Shown: positions 53,375-62,185 of the stretch, piece after piece
Position numbering within the stretch: the first letter of the stretch is position 1
Layout: every line of letters starts with the position of its first letter
NCBI RefSeq assembly: GCF_038396755.1
Contig: NZ_CP149822.1
Location: 5,858,001 to 5,922,000 of the forward strand
Direction of reading: 5' to 3'
DNA length: 64,000 nt
Source: Chitinophaga pollutisoli
Lineage (GTDB): Bacteria; Bacteroidota; Bacteroidia; Chitinophagales; Chitinophagaceae
Made by a program: the position numbers and the translations under genes
The notes under the pieces: model-generated
What the model was told of the DNA's origin: nothing
The model's input: the letters and a program-made list of their open reading frames with translations, nothing else
The model's database searches: none

Positions 53375-54454
53375 ATGCAGCAATGTAATCCCGCTCAGCG
53401 CAAACGCCTGGGCTTCCTCGACCGCTACCTGACCCTCTGGATTTTCCTGGCCATGCTGATCGGCGTGGGTCTGGGATATTTCGTTCCCTCCACCGCCGAT
53501 GTGATCAATTCCTACTCCACCGGCACCACCAATATCCCGCTGGCCGTCGGCCTCATCCTGATGATGTACCCGCCACTGGCAAAAGTGAACTACGGTAAAA
53601 TGGGCGAAGTGTTCCGGAACACGAAGATCCTGGGCGTTTCCTTATTGCTCAACTGGGTGATCGGTCCGATCCTCATGTTCGGGCTGGCGCTGCTTTTTCT
53701 CCACGGATATCCGGAGTACATGATCGGTCTGATCCTGATCGGCCTCGCCCGCTGCATCGCCATGGTGATCGTGTGGAACGAGCTGGCCGAAGGCAACCGG
53801 GAATACGCTGCCGGGCTCGTGGCGCTGAACAGCGTCTTCCAGGTACTTTTGTATAGCGTGTACGCCTGGTTCTTCATCACTGTGCTACCGCCGATCTTCG
53901 GCATGAAAGGGCTGGAAGTAAGCGTAACCATCGGCCAGATCGCGGAAAGCGTGGCGATTTACCTGGGCATTCCCTTCGCCGCAGGCATCATCAGCCGCTT
54001 CGTGCTGATCCGTTGGAAGGGAGAAGCATGGTTCCGGGAGAAGTTCGTACCGGCCATTTCTCCGATCACCCTGATCGCCCTGCTGTTCACCATTGTGGTG
54101 ATGTTCAGCCTGAAAGGCGAACTGATCGTACAGATCCCGATGGACGTGGTGCGCATCGCCATCCCGCTGGCCATCTACTTCGTGATCATGTTCCTGGTGA
54201 GCTTCCTCCTGGGTAAAGCCCTGGGCGCCGATTATTCTAAAAACGCTTCCATCGCCTTCACCGCGGCGGGCAACAACTTCGAGCTGGCGATCGCCGTCGC
54301 CATCGGCGTATTCGGTATCAACAGCGGACAGGCCTTCGCCGGGGTGATCGGCCCGCTGGTGGAAGTCCCCGCCCTGATCGCGCTTGTAAACGTGGCGTTC
54401 TGGCTGCGCAAGCGTTGGTACGGCACGCCGGAAGAAAAAGCATGGCAGGCATAA
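53375..54454 (+). CDS. acr3: ACR3-family arsenite efflux permease
   Basis: The 359-residue product has ten membrane helices with the ACR3 signatures [20 protein letters not shown] and [20 protein letters not shown], where the Cys is the residue required for As(III) transport, and the late helix [20 protein letters not shown] with the conserved Glu. It exports arsenite across the inner membrane by proton antiport. It begins 13 bases after the broken arsN-like gene and continues the operon; arsC follows after 21 bases. Confidence 0.95.
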   Translation: MQQCNPAQRKRLGFLDRYLTLWIFLAMLIGVGLGYFVPSTADVINSYSTGTTNIPLAVGLILMMYPPLAKVNYGKMGEVFRNTKILGVSLLLNWVIGPILMFGLALLFLHGYPEYMIGLILIGLARCIAMVIVWNELAEGNREYAAGLVALNSVFQVLLYSVYAWFFITVLPPIFGMKGLEVSVTIGQIAESVAIYLGIPFAAGIISRFVLIRWKGEAWFREKFVPAISPITLIALLFTIVVMFSLKGELIVQIPMDVVRIAIPLAIYFVIMFLVSFLLGKALGADYSKNASIAFTAAGNNFELAIAVAIGVFGINSGQAFAGVIGPLVEVPALIALVNVAFWLRKRWYGTPEEKAWQA

Positions 54455-54475
54455 CCGAAAAACACATCCATCTAT

Positions 54476-54904
54476 ATGAAGAAAATCCTTGTCCTGTGCA
54501 CCGGCAATAGCTGCCGGAGCCAGATTGCAGAAGGCTACCTCCGGCATTTCGCCGGCGACGCGGCCGAAGTGTACAGCGCCGGCGTGGAAACGCATGGTGT
54601 CAATCCCCGCGCAATCGCCATCATGGCGGAAGACGGGATCGATATCTCGGGGCATACTTCCAACAATATATCGGAATATACCGGCATCGATTTCGATTAC
54701 GTGATCACCCTGTGCGACAACGCCAGAGAGCGTTGCCCGGTATTCCCTTCGCAGGCACAAAAGTTCCACGAGAACTTCCCCGATCCCGCGAAAGCAACCG
54801 GCACGGAAGAAGAGATCATGCAGGAGTTCCGGGAAGTAAGGCAGATCATCCGCAACTATTTTGCACAATTCGTCAACACACACGTTCAACCTGTAACCGC
54901 GTAA
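54476..54904 (+). CDS. arsC: Thioredoxin-type arsenate reductase (LMW-PTP fold)
   Basis: The 142-residue product begins KILVLCTGNSCRSQIAEGYL, with the P-loop Cys and the CxGNSCRSQ motif of S. aureus-type ArsC, and has ITLCDNARERCPVF providing the second and third redox Cys. It reduces arsenate to arsenite using thioredoxin, so that ACR3 can export it. Located between acr3 and the metallophosphoesterase gene. Confidence 0.94.
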   Translation: MKKILVLCTGNSCRSQIAEGYLRHFAGDAAEVYSAGVETHGVNPRAIAIMAEDGIDISGHTSNNISEYTGIDFDYVITLCDNARERCPVFPSQAQKFHENFPDPAKATGTEEEIMQEFREVRQIIRNYFAQFVNTHVQPVTA

Positions 54905-54914
54905 ACCGCTCCAA

Positions 54915-55688
54915 ATGAAAATTGCACTGTTTTCCGACATCCATGCAAACCTCCCCGCGCTGGAAGCTTTCTTTGCCGACGTGGACAAAAGAAAGCCCGA
55001 TTCGATCTACTGCCTGGGCGATCTGGTCGGGTACAACATCTGGCCCAACGAAGTGATCCAGGCTATCCGGAAGCGCGGTATTCCCACCATCGCCGGCAAT
55101 TATGACCACGGCATCGGCCGGATGAGCAACGAGTGCGGTTGCGCCTACAAGACGACCGAGGACAAGGACATGGGCCAGATTTCCATTTCCTTCACCAACT
55201 CCCTCGTGGAGCCGGATGAGCGCCGCTACCTGCGGACGCTGCCCGCGCACATCCGCGTCGAGTTCCAGTTGAACGACGACACGCTTACCCTTATGCTGGT
55301 GCATGGCAGTCCCCGGAAGATCAACGAATATCTTTTCGAGGACAGGGAGGAAAAAAGCATGCTTCGGATATTGACCGACGCCAGCGCCGATATTCTCTGC
55401 TTCGGACACACGCATAAGCCCTACCACCGGATTCTCTGCACCGAGCCCGGCGAGGCGCCCAAATGCCGCCACGCCATCAATATCGGCTCTGTAGGGAAAC
55501 CGAAGGACGGCGATCCGCGCGGCGGTTACGTGATGCTCCATATCGACGAAACCCTGTCTATCCACGACCGGAATTCGCTGAAAGTGGAGTTCATACGCTT
55601 CGATTATGATGTTGAAACGGCGGCCAAGGCGGTTGAGAACAGTATTTTACCGAACGAATACGCTGATATGTTGAGAAGGGGCTTTTAA
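54915..55688 (+). CDS. Metallophosphoesterase of the ars operon
   Basis: The 257-residue product has all calcineurin-like motifs: FSDIHANLPALEAF, YCLGDLVGYNIWPNE, IAGNYDHGIGRMSNECGCAY, LVHGSPRKINEYLF and CFGHTHKPYHR. This subgroup (YfcE/MJ0936-like) is common in Bacteroidota arsenic operons. Its substrate is unknown; an arsenylated or phosphorylated metabolite is a guess from context. A CGCAY segment near residue 75 is an unusual Cys pair for this fold. It starts 10 bases after arsC. Confidence 0.88.
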   Translation: MKIALFSDIHANLPALEAFFADVDKRKPDSIYCLGDLVGYNIWPNEVIQAIRKRGIPTIAGNYDHGIGRMSNECGCAYKTTEDKDMGQISISFTNSLVEPDERRYLRTLPAHIRVEFQLNDDTLTLMLVHGSPRKINEYLFEDREEKSMLRILTDASADILCFGHTHKPYHRILCTEPGEAPKCRHAINIGSVGKPKDGDPRGGYVMLHIDETLSIHDRNSLKVEFIRFDYDVETAAKAVENSILPNEYADMLRRGF

Positions 55689-55715
55689 AGCCCTTTCTTG
55701 CTAAATACCCTTTTT

Positions 55716-56264
55716 ATGCAGGAATCCATTTTGCCCGTCCTGGTTCAGCTCGACAAACAACTATCCCGGCGCATCTGCGCCCGCGTAAAGCACGACGCCT
55801 GCTGCGAAGACATCCTGCAAGATGTATACCTGAAAGCCCTCGAACGCCTTCCGCAACTCGAAAAGGCAGATAACATCACGTCCTACATGTTGAGGATGGC
55901 AGACAACGCAGTAGTAGATTATTTCCGGAAGAAAGGCAAAGCATCCGCGGAGGTGGCCGTCGTGGAGGATACGCCGGCCCCTGCCGACCAGCCGAACGAC
56001 CTGGTGTCGCAGTTGTCCGTATCTTTCGTCGGCCAGATGATCGACACGCTGCCGCCGATCTACCGGGATGCGCTGGTCCGTACGGAAATCGAAGGCATTT
56101 CGCAAAAACAACTGGCGGAGGAGCTGGGTATTTCCTATTCCGGGTTGAAGTCCCGCGTCCAGCGCGGGAAGGAGATGCTGCGCGCGGCTATCCTGGCGTG
56201 TTGTGATTTTTCCTTTGACAGGTACGGCAATATCGTTTCCTGCTGCGGGTCGGATTGTACCTGA
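55716..56264 (+). CDS. SigZ-like RNA polymerase sigma factor with Cys-rich tail
   Basis: The 182-residue ECF-type sigma factor has region 2 (CCEDILQDVYLKALERLPQL, ITSYMLRMADNAVVDYFRKK) and region 4 (LPPIYRDALVRTEIEGISQK, QLAEELGISYSGLKSRVQRG). The C-terminal extension reads ILACCDFSFDRYGNIVSCCG and SDCT, with five Cys, resembling SigZ proteins and a possible metal(loid)-sensing site. No anti-sigma factor follows. It is the last gene of the arsenic operon and may adjust its transcription or a wider response. I start at ATG 55716; the TTG at 55698 is upstream in frame. Confidence 0.87.
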   Translation: MQESILPVLVQLDKQLSRRICARVKHDACCEDILQDVYLKALERLPQLEKADNITSYMLRMADNAVVDYFRKKGKASAEVAVVEDTPAPADQPNDLVSQLSVSFVGQMIDTLPPIYRDALVRTEIEGISQKQLAEELGISYSGLKSRVQRGKEMLRAAILACCDFSFDRYGNIVSCCGSDCT

Positions 56265-56337
56265 GATATTTTTTGCGTCTTTTTTGGCATGCGCCCGTCA
56301 TATAGGAAAACCGTTTTTTCACAAACAAACTTCCATT

Positions 56338-57267
56338 ATGATTTTCAAGCATTTAAAAAGAAAGACGCTTTTCCTTCTGCCCGTTGTTTTCGCATTCCTG
56401 TCGCTGGTCGCATTCAAATTCGGAGCTACGGCTCCTCACCCGCTGGAGCCGATGAGCCAGCATTATAAAACGCTGTCCACGCTGAATCCGCAGCCCGACG
56501 CCTCCCGCGCCTGGATGGATACAATCAGGTACCCATGGTCGGAATACGGGAAAGGCGCGCAAGGGAACACGCTTTGGCGCACCGTATACCTGAGCCCGGA
56601 GCTGGAACGCATTTTACCCGGTTTGATCAGTCCGCCAGCGAACAGTTCCGACCAGACGCGGGCCGAACTGGATTACATGCTCCAGTTGCAGCAGAAGCGG
56701 ACGCCGGCGGAGATCGCCCAAGCGGAGCATATCGCCAACATCGGCTCGTGGCCCAATATCCTGAACCCGGAAGATCCGGATTATAAGGAAAACCGGAAGC
56801 AGTTGTTTTACATCGCCACTTCCGTCGGTGAGTGGTACAACGACAAAAACTTCCCGGCCACCACGGAGCTGCTGCTGAAATGCATACAGGATGTGCGGGT
56901 GACGGAGTTCCGGTTGAAATGGCACTTCAAGCGCCCCCGGCCGTATCACCTCGAGCCGGCATTGAAGCCGCTGGCGCGGATTTCGTCGCCGTCGTATGCC
57001 AGCGGCCATTCGCTTTGGGCATTTTCGGAGGCTTTCCTGTTCGCGGAGATCATCCCGGAGAAACGGGCCGACTTCGTGAAGATGGCAGAAGAAGTGCGCT
57101 GGTCGCGCGAGTTGATGGGGATTCATTACCCCAGCGACAATGAAGCCTCCCGTGTGATCAGTTGGAGTCTGCTGAGCGCCTGGTATAAAAATCCGGCGTT
57201 CGTGGCCGACCTGAAAAAAGCGAGGAAAGAATGGGCAAACTGGAACAAAACATATCAACGGGAATAG
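56338..57267 (+). CDS. PAP2-superfamily (haloperoxidase-like phosphatase) protein
   Basis: The 309-residue product has an N-terminal signal/anchor (TLFLLPVVFAFLSLVAFKFG) and the three acid-phosphatase/vanadium-haloperoxidase motifs in order: KWHFKRPRPYHL, SPSYASGHSLWAF and SRELMGIHYPSDNEASR. The active-site Lys, Arg, His and Asp/Arg positions are all present. It probably acts in the periplasm as a phosphatase; the arrangement matches PhoN-type class A acid phosphatases as well as haloperoxidases. It follows the sigma factor gene by 73 bases but no clear link is visible. Confidence 0.85.
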   Translation: MIFKHLKRKTLFLLPVVFAFLSLVAFKFGATAPHPLEPMSQHYKTLSTLNPQPDASRAWMDTIRYPWSEYGKGAQGNTLWRTVYLSPELERILPGLISPPANSSDQTRAELDYMLQLQQKRTPAEIAQAEHIANIGSWPNILNPEDPDYKENRKQLFYIATSVGEWYNDKNFPATTELLLKCIQDVRVTEFRLKWHFKRPRPYHLEPALKPLARISSPSYASGHSLWAFSEAFLFAEIIPEKRADFVKMAEEVRWSRELMGIHYPSDNEASRVISWSLLSAWYKNPAFVADLKKARKEWANWNKTYQRE

Positions 57268-57413
57268 CCGATTCATGGGAGGCTTACCGCGGTGGGCGTA
57301 TATTAACCACCTTTTCGTCAATGGTTCCCATTTCGCGTCAATAGCGGTGTTCCTGGCGTTGAAATTGGAGATTGGCGTGGGTGGTGTGTCGCTTCTTCAT
57401 AATTTCGATTAGC

Positions 57414-57446
57414 GAAGTGCTTAAAGTTCCTGCAGGAAAGCACTTC
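57414..57446. repeat. Nested inverted repeat
   Basis: GAAGTGCTT (57414-57422) pairs with AAGCACTTC (57438-57446), and the interior contains the perfect palindrome TTCCTGCAGGAA (57427-57438). No T run follows. It lies in the 545-base gap that also holds an integrase fragment. Confidence 0.5.
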
Positions 57447-57515
57447 AGCTTGGTTTATGGTTGCCAGTGCTATGTGCATCGCGTCATTAAAGCATTTGAT
57501 TGAAAGCGCCCCTTC

Positions 57516-57599
57516 ATCCGGACAACGCAGATTTATGCGAAGGTGACGCATCGGAAGATTAGTAACAATAAGAAGGTTTTGCGTACAATGCTGCCTTAA
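57516..57599 (+). pseudogene. C-terminal fragment of a tyrosine integrase
   Basis: The frame reads IRTTQIYAKVTHRKISNNKK and ends VLRTMLP, closely matching the last residues of the island integrase (IRTTQIYAKVTQKKVSNNMA). Upstream sequence no longer matches. It is the scar of an earlier integrase-bearing element. The remaining sequence of the 57268-57812 gap holds no other recognisable gene. Confidence 0.75.
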
Positions 57600-57812
57600 C
57601 TTGTATTAATAAACAATCTACACCGAAAGGTGGATTCCATTGTCCATGATCCCGTGGCAAGTCGCTATCAGGCGCTGAATCGGTGTTGGCGTACTCTTTT
57701 TCAGAATTGGTGACAGCCGTCATTGGTAGTGAATTATCGAATAAGTTATATTGCATCATCTAAAGTGCGCACCCTAGTTTAAGAATTATTTAATCCATAA
57801 AACTCCTCAGTT

Positions 57813-58388
57813 ATGAAAAGAATCGTTCTGTCGGGGGTATTGGCATTGACCTCCGTTATCGCATTCGCGCAGACCCAAAACGCAGCCCCTCCTCCTCCCG
57901 GTCCAGCCCCCGCATCAGACCACTCCACCGTTTTAGTAGGCTTGAAACTTGAGAATGTGATCAGTCTCGTTCCGCCACTGGACTTGATGGGAGCGAAATT
58001 CTCCAGCGGTCACGATTATAATGAAGGTGAAATACTGGAAGACCTTCACGGAAACCATACCAGTGATTTCAAAGTTAGTTCCAACCGGAATTTCAATGTG
58101 ACCATCAAGTCCAGCGCTCCGAATTTCTCTTATACGGGCCCTGGCATGAGTAACAATGTTATGCCTTGCGGAGCACTGAAGTACAATTTGTTCAGTAACG
58201 GAACTGGTGGGACTAATGCAACCCCTTCGGCTTGGAACCCGCTGACAGTTGCTGCTGCGCCGTTGATCACCAATGGGACTTATGGGAAAGATAAACCCTT
58301 TTCCCTTAAATTTAAGGCAGACCCTGGTTGGGACTATACCGGGGGTGCTTATGCACTTGGTGTAATATTAACTGCAACGCAGCTGTAA
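57813..58388 (+). CDS. Small secreted surface subunit (fimbrial-like, DUF4402-like)
   Basis: The 191-residue product has a Sec signal (MKRIVLSGVLALTSVIAFAQ) and a short proline-rich linker AAPPPPGPAPAS, then a beta-rich single domain with DFKVSSNRNFNVTIKSSAPN and ending GAYALGVILTATQL. This looks like DUF4402/spore-coat-U-type subunits that are assembled by chaperone-usher-like systems. The next genes are an usher-like barrel and, after a regulator, a PapD-like chaperone, which supports that role. A strong hairpin directly downstream would keep its transcript in excess over the barrel gene. Confidence 0.65.
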   Translation: MKRIVLSGVLALTSVIAFAQTQNAAPPPPGPAPASDHSTVLVGLKLENVISLVPPLDLMGAKFSSGHDYNEGEILEDLHGNHTSDFKVSSNRNFNVTIKSSAPNFSYTGPGMSNNVMPCGALKYNLFSNGTGGTNATPSAWNPLTVAAAPLITNGTYGKDKPFSLKFKADPGWDYTGGAYALGVILTATQL

Positions 58389-58400
58389 ACCCCTCCTTCC

Positions 58401-58433
58401 GGATAAGCCTTTCCTTATGGGAAAGGCTTATCC
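58401..58433 (+). terminator. Strong hairpin between subunit and usher-like genes
   Basis: GGATAAGCCTTTCC (58401-58414) and GGAAAGGCTTATCC (58420-58433) form a 14-bp perfect stem with loop TTATG. No T run follows, so it may attenuate or protect the upstream mRNA rather than end transcription fully. Confidence 0.65.
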
Positions 58434-58492
58434 ATCTCACGAACCAGTGTTTGAGAAAATGAGAACATGTTTATCCCGCATTACATAATACA

Positions 58493-61207
58493 ATGTTTGC
58501 CCCTCTTCGTTGTATTTGGCTGTTGGATCTCCTCTGGGTATTCACAGGAAAGCCCCCGGTCCGCATACAACTGAAAGATTCTTTAAAAATTGATAAGCAG
58601 TCTTCCTTCCTATACAACCCTTTGACCATACAAAACCTGACAGCACAACCTATCGAATTGATCTTGCATGCTTCGGTGCCGCAAGGGTGGCGGCTAATGT
58701 CCCCGGGACCCGGAGATACTTTGCGGATCGCAGCCGGTGCCGTTCACAAATCAACGATAGTATTGCTGAAGGAGCGAGATGCTATGGCAATGTGGTTGCC
58801 GGTGCGCCTTACCGCCATTACCTCTGGCGGAATTAAAATTACGCAGCGATTTCAGGTTATCGCGGAGGCTGTTTGTGAATTCTCCACGGCCTTTCTTACC
58901 CCGCAAATTGAGCTGGCCGGAACGGAAAGGAAACTGAGCATCCGAGTCCGGGTTAATAATATGGGTACAACGCTCGGTAAGTATGCTGCAACGTATAAGA
59001 GCAGTGACCTCGGCATAGACAAAGTTGCAGATTTCCGCCTTCAGCCTGGCAAAGACACGATATTGACCTGGGAATACCTCCTGAGCGAGCGGCAGTGGAT
59101 TGCGCTTACCCGCGGAAAGATAGCCGTCAGCCTTGAAGACACTACCGGTGTCAGCTATATGAATTTCACCGAGGTGAAAAAAGTGCAACAGGTTTTGAAA
59201 AGCCGCTCTTCACCGTATCCTGTTCTTCCAATACAGGTAGAAACCGGAATGATGCAATGGGGCCGGCAGTTCAGTTATTATGCCGCAGCCAGGGGCGAAA
59301 TTGAAATTGGCAATGGCCGGGCGGGGTTCTATTACCATAGCAAACAATATGGATTAGGCAATCGCCTCGAACGCAACGTATTCGGCGCATACCTGAAAAC
59401 CAAGCGCTGGGAGCTTTACGGTGGACATCTAAGCAGTCTCAAATACTTCTTCTCCTACGGGAACGGCGTCAAAGTAACCTATACATCCGACAAAAACGCA
59501 ACCTTCCTTTTCAGCACCAGTATTCACAGCAACCGTCTGCCATTCACGAATGATCATGTTCTGGCTTCCATACAATATCCGGTCGGTAAAATCATTTTTT
59601 CCCACACCGCGGCGGCCAACCTGGATAACGAAAATGGTGTAAAAAGCTACCTGCTCGATAATGAGATCACTTTATTGAACGCGGTGCCTATTCACCTGAG
59701 TGTCAACTTGGGAGCAGGGCAGGACGTATATGACGAAGCGCCGCCTTCGCGGAAACGAACCGCGCCGGGCCCGGCCGTGGGATACAAATTCATGTTTACA
59801 GGCCGCAAGCTTTCCATATCAAGCCAGGTCCAATACAACGGAAAAAACTTTCCCGGATTAAACAAGGGGCTGGTTACACACTTTCACGATCTTTCCTGGA
59901 CGTTCAATACACGTAATGCAGCTGGATTATTCTGGCAGTACAACAGGGCAGGCATATCAACCCTGCGAGACACAATGTTTAACAAGGATGCGTTGAAGTT
60001 CGACATACTGCGTTATGGAGTGAAATACAGTCTGTCGGCAGGCCGTGGTGCATACGGGATCAGCATCGGTAGGCTACGGCAAACTGATGGTTTTATAAAT
60101 TCTTTGCCTGTGTATGGATTCCTTGAATTTTCCGGCAGACTGGCCGTTTGGAAAAACTCAAGTATGACATTTTCATCCATGAGCGGTTTGAATAATAATT
60201 ACCAACGTACAGGAGAAGATATCTTTTTTACGAATACGAGTTTTTCCATGGTATTTAAAAACTTCGGAATTAGGGGATTCTATGCCCAGGTTCCGGTATT
60301 CGACAATACAACTGCTAAGGGATTTGTTCGATACAACCGCACGTTGCTTGCCGGCCCGTCCGCTTCCTTTCAGCTTTTCGGCCGCGTTAAGGCCAACCTG
60401 CATTACAGTATTTCTAAGACACTTTATGACAAGCAGGTGTATCATCTATGGGGTAGCAACATGTCGTATAGAAATTCACGGAGCGGGCTTGATATTTCGG
60501 CTTCGGTCGAGTTCCCTTTAGTATCAGGTAGCACAGCTCCCGCGGGTGTAAATGACCAGTATATAAATCTTTCATTGAGTAAAAGGCTCAACGTTCCGAT
60601 CATCTTCCGGAAGAAGTACTACACTTTAAAGCTTGTACCATTTTTTGACAAAAATGGGAACGGAAAGTTGGAACCTTCAGAAAATGTCATTCCCGGCGCG
60701 CTCTTTAGCATCGGAGATATTTCATTCATAAGTGGCGCCAATGGCACTATCTATTATAAAAACATACCTGCAGGGAATTATACGATAGTATGCCAATATG
60801 CGAACAAGATCAAAGGCTGGGTTCCTGCCGGCGGTTTCACTCAGCAATTAACCGTTGCTGGCGACGTTACCCATCTGCTTCCTTTCAGGAAAAGCAAACT
60901 AATCACGGGTATGGTAGAACTGAAGACAAATGCGTTGACCGGCAGCAGAATCACCAAGGAGAATATTAAGGTTTCCGCCACTGACAGTGCCGGCATCGTC
61001 TATACTACGATGACTAATGATAATGGCGTATTCTTTCTTAACGTACCTGCGGGAAAGTATGTTGTTTCGCTAAACCCACAGGCATTCAGCGAAAAAGTCA
61101 GGCCAAAAACAATGTATTTCATAGTTGAACTTGTCAGCGCCGAGCAAGCGGAAGTAGTGTTCGAAATTGTGGACGTCAGCAGGGAAGTGAGATTTTTCAA
61201 AAATTAG
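58493..61207 (+). CDS. Usher-like outer-membrane beta-barrel with C-terminal SdrD-B and carboxypeptidase-regulatory-like domains
   Basis: The uninterrupted frame gives 904 residues. Residues about 20-240 are a periplasmic Ig-like region (IQNLTAQPIELILHASVPQG). Residues about 245-700 are alternating beta strands of a large barrel (RGEIEIGNGRAGFYYHSKQY, LYGGHLSSLKYFFSYGNG). Then VPFFDKNGNGKLEPSENVIP (SdrD-B-like, Ca-binding-type) and a carboxypeptidase-regulatory-like repeat near 830-890. The start MFAPLRCIWLLDLLWVF is a weak signal. A better signal, MFIPHYIIQCLPLFVVFGCW followed by ISSGYSQES, lies in another frame from ATG 58467 and would join this frame if the C run at 58553-58557 had six C. 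Secretion of the small subunit is the inferred role. Confidence 0.7.
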   Translation: MFAPLRCIWLLDLLWVFTGKPPVRIQLKDSLKIDKQSSFLYNPLTIQNLTAQPIELILHASVPQGWRLMSPGPGDTLRIAAGAVHKSTIVLLKERDAMAMWLPVRLTAITSGGIKITQRFQVIAEAVCEFSTAFLTPQIELAGTERKLSIRVRVNNMGTTLGKYAATYKSSDLGIDKVADFRLQPGKDTILTWEYLLSERQWIALTRGKIAVSLEDTTGVSYMNFTEVKKVQQVLKSRSSPYPVLPIQVETGMMQWGRQFSYYAAARGEIEIGNGRAGFYYHSKQYGLGNRLERNVFGAYLKTKRWELYGGHLSSLKYFFSYGNGVKVTYTSDKNATFLFSTSIHSNRLPFTNDHVLASIQYPVGKIIFSHTAAANLDNENGVKSYLLDNEITLLNAVPIHLSVNLGAGQDVYDEAPPSRKRTAPGPAVGYKFMFTGRKLSISSQVQYNGKNFPGLNKGLVTHFHDLSWTFNTRNAAGLFWQYNRAGISTLRDTMFNKDALKFDILRYGVKYSLSAGRGAYGISIGRLRQTDGFINSLPVYGFLEFSGRLAVWKNSSMTFSSMSGLNNNYQRTGEDIFFTNTSFSMVFKNFGIRGFYAQVPVFDNTTAKGFVRYNRTLLAGPSASFQLFGRVKANLHYSISKTLYDKQVYHLWGSNMSYRNSRSGLDISASVEFPLVSGSTAPAGVNDQYINLSLSKRLNVPIIFRKKYYTLKLVPFFDKNGNGKLEPSENVIPGALFSIGDISFISGANGTIYYKNIPAGNYTIVCQYANKIKGWVPAGGFTQQLTVAGDVTHLLPFRKSKLITGMVELKTNALTGSRITKENIKVSATDSAGIVYTTMTNDNGVFFLNVPAGKYVVSLNPQAFSEKVRPKTMYFIVELVSAEQAEVVFEIVDVSREVRFFKN

Positions 61208-61231
61208 GATAACTGACTAAATAGTATAGGC

Positions 61232-61268
61232 ATTATTGCTTCAATTACTTACACATTGAAGCAATAAT
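61232..61268 (+). terminator. Perfect hairpin after the usher-like gene
   Basis: ATTATTGCTTCAAT (61232-61245) and ATTGAAGCAATAAT (61255-61268) form a 14-bp stem with a 9-base loop, 25 bases past the stop. There is no T tract, so termination is uncertain. Confidence 0.5.
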
Positions 61269-61450
61269 TATGATATTAATTTATATTATTTATCCCAATT
61301 GTTCATGTATAAATGCCAAGGTAATGTTGATGAAAATCAAGATTTTTCCGATGGAAATTATTTTCCTGCATCGTTTTAGATAGAATATTTGCAATTCATA
61401 CGAGAGCTTAAGACTTATCTTTTATTGTCTAACGATTAAACATAACACCC

Positions 61451-62185
61451 ATGTGCAGGAAAAGGATGATAATCGAAACTGATGCCTTAGCACAAAACGA
61501 TCTTAAAGTAAAGTTTCCGGTAGAATCAGTTCGCGATAGTGACGATATTTATCATTTGATGATCAACGGCGTCACAAGAAAATACCGGAAGAAAAGTATT
61601 ATTTATCGTGAAGGAGAAAGGTCCGTATCGATATATTACGTGATAAAAGGGCGTGTAAAAACGAGTAAATGGAATGTGGACGGTAAAGAATTGATCACTG
61701 GTTTGTATAAGGTAAAGGATTTCCTGGGTAACTCGGCCATTATTACATTTGGCCGGTATGAGGAAACAGCAGAAGCCATGCTGGATTCGGAACTGGCTGT
61801 TATTTCTATTCCCGACTTTGAAAAGATGTTGCTACAAATTCCCTTTCTTGCGAACAAGTTGTATAGCAACCAGATTGTGAATATGTTAGATAATCAGGTG
61901 AGGATGATGAACATCGCATATGGTACTGTACGCCAGAAAGTGATAAATGCATTGCTGACATTCATGGAAAAATACAATACAGGGCGCGATAGCAATTTTG
62001 AAATCGATGTGAGCAGGCATAACTTGGCCGCATTAGCCGGTGTTGCCAGGGAATCCGTAATTCGCACCCTGAGCGACCTCCGGGATGAAGGTATTATTCA
62101 AATCGGCGAATCGAAGATTAGGATCACCTGCATCAAGAGGCTAGTGCTTGAATGTGATTTCACCAAGATAAACAGTAACCGATGA
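61451..62185 (+). CDS. Crp/Fnr-family transcriptional regulator
   Basis: The 244-residue product has a cyclic-nucleotide-binding-like domain (about residues 35-155: YRKKSIIYREGERSVSIYYV, IKGRVKTSKW, FLGNSAIITFG) and a C-terminal HTH_Crp domain (about 165-235: FEIDVSRHNLAALAGVARES, VIRTLSDLRDEGII). No Fnr-type Cys cluster is seen. Residues for cAMP binding are not obvious. Its TGA overlaps the ATG of the chaperone gene (ATGA), tying the two together, so it probably controls the surface-structure cluster. ATG at 61466 (MIIETDALAQND) is an alternative start. Confidence 0.9.
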   Translation: MCRKRMIIETDALAQNDLKVKFPVESVRDSDDIYHLMINGVTRKYRKKSIIYREGERSVSIYYVIKGRVKTSKWNVDGKELITGLYKVKDFLGNSAIITFGRYEETAEAMLDSELAVISIPDFEKMLLQIPFLANKLYSNQIVNMLDNQVRMMNIAYGTVRQKVINALLTFMEKYNTGRDSNFEIDVSRHNLAALAGVARESVIRTLSDLRDEGIIQIGESKIRITCIKRLVLECDFTKINSNR

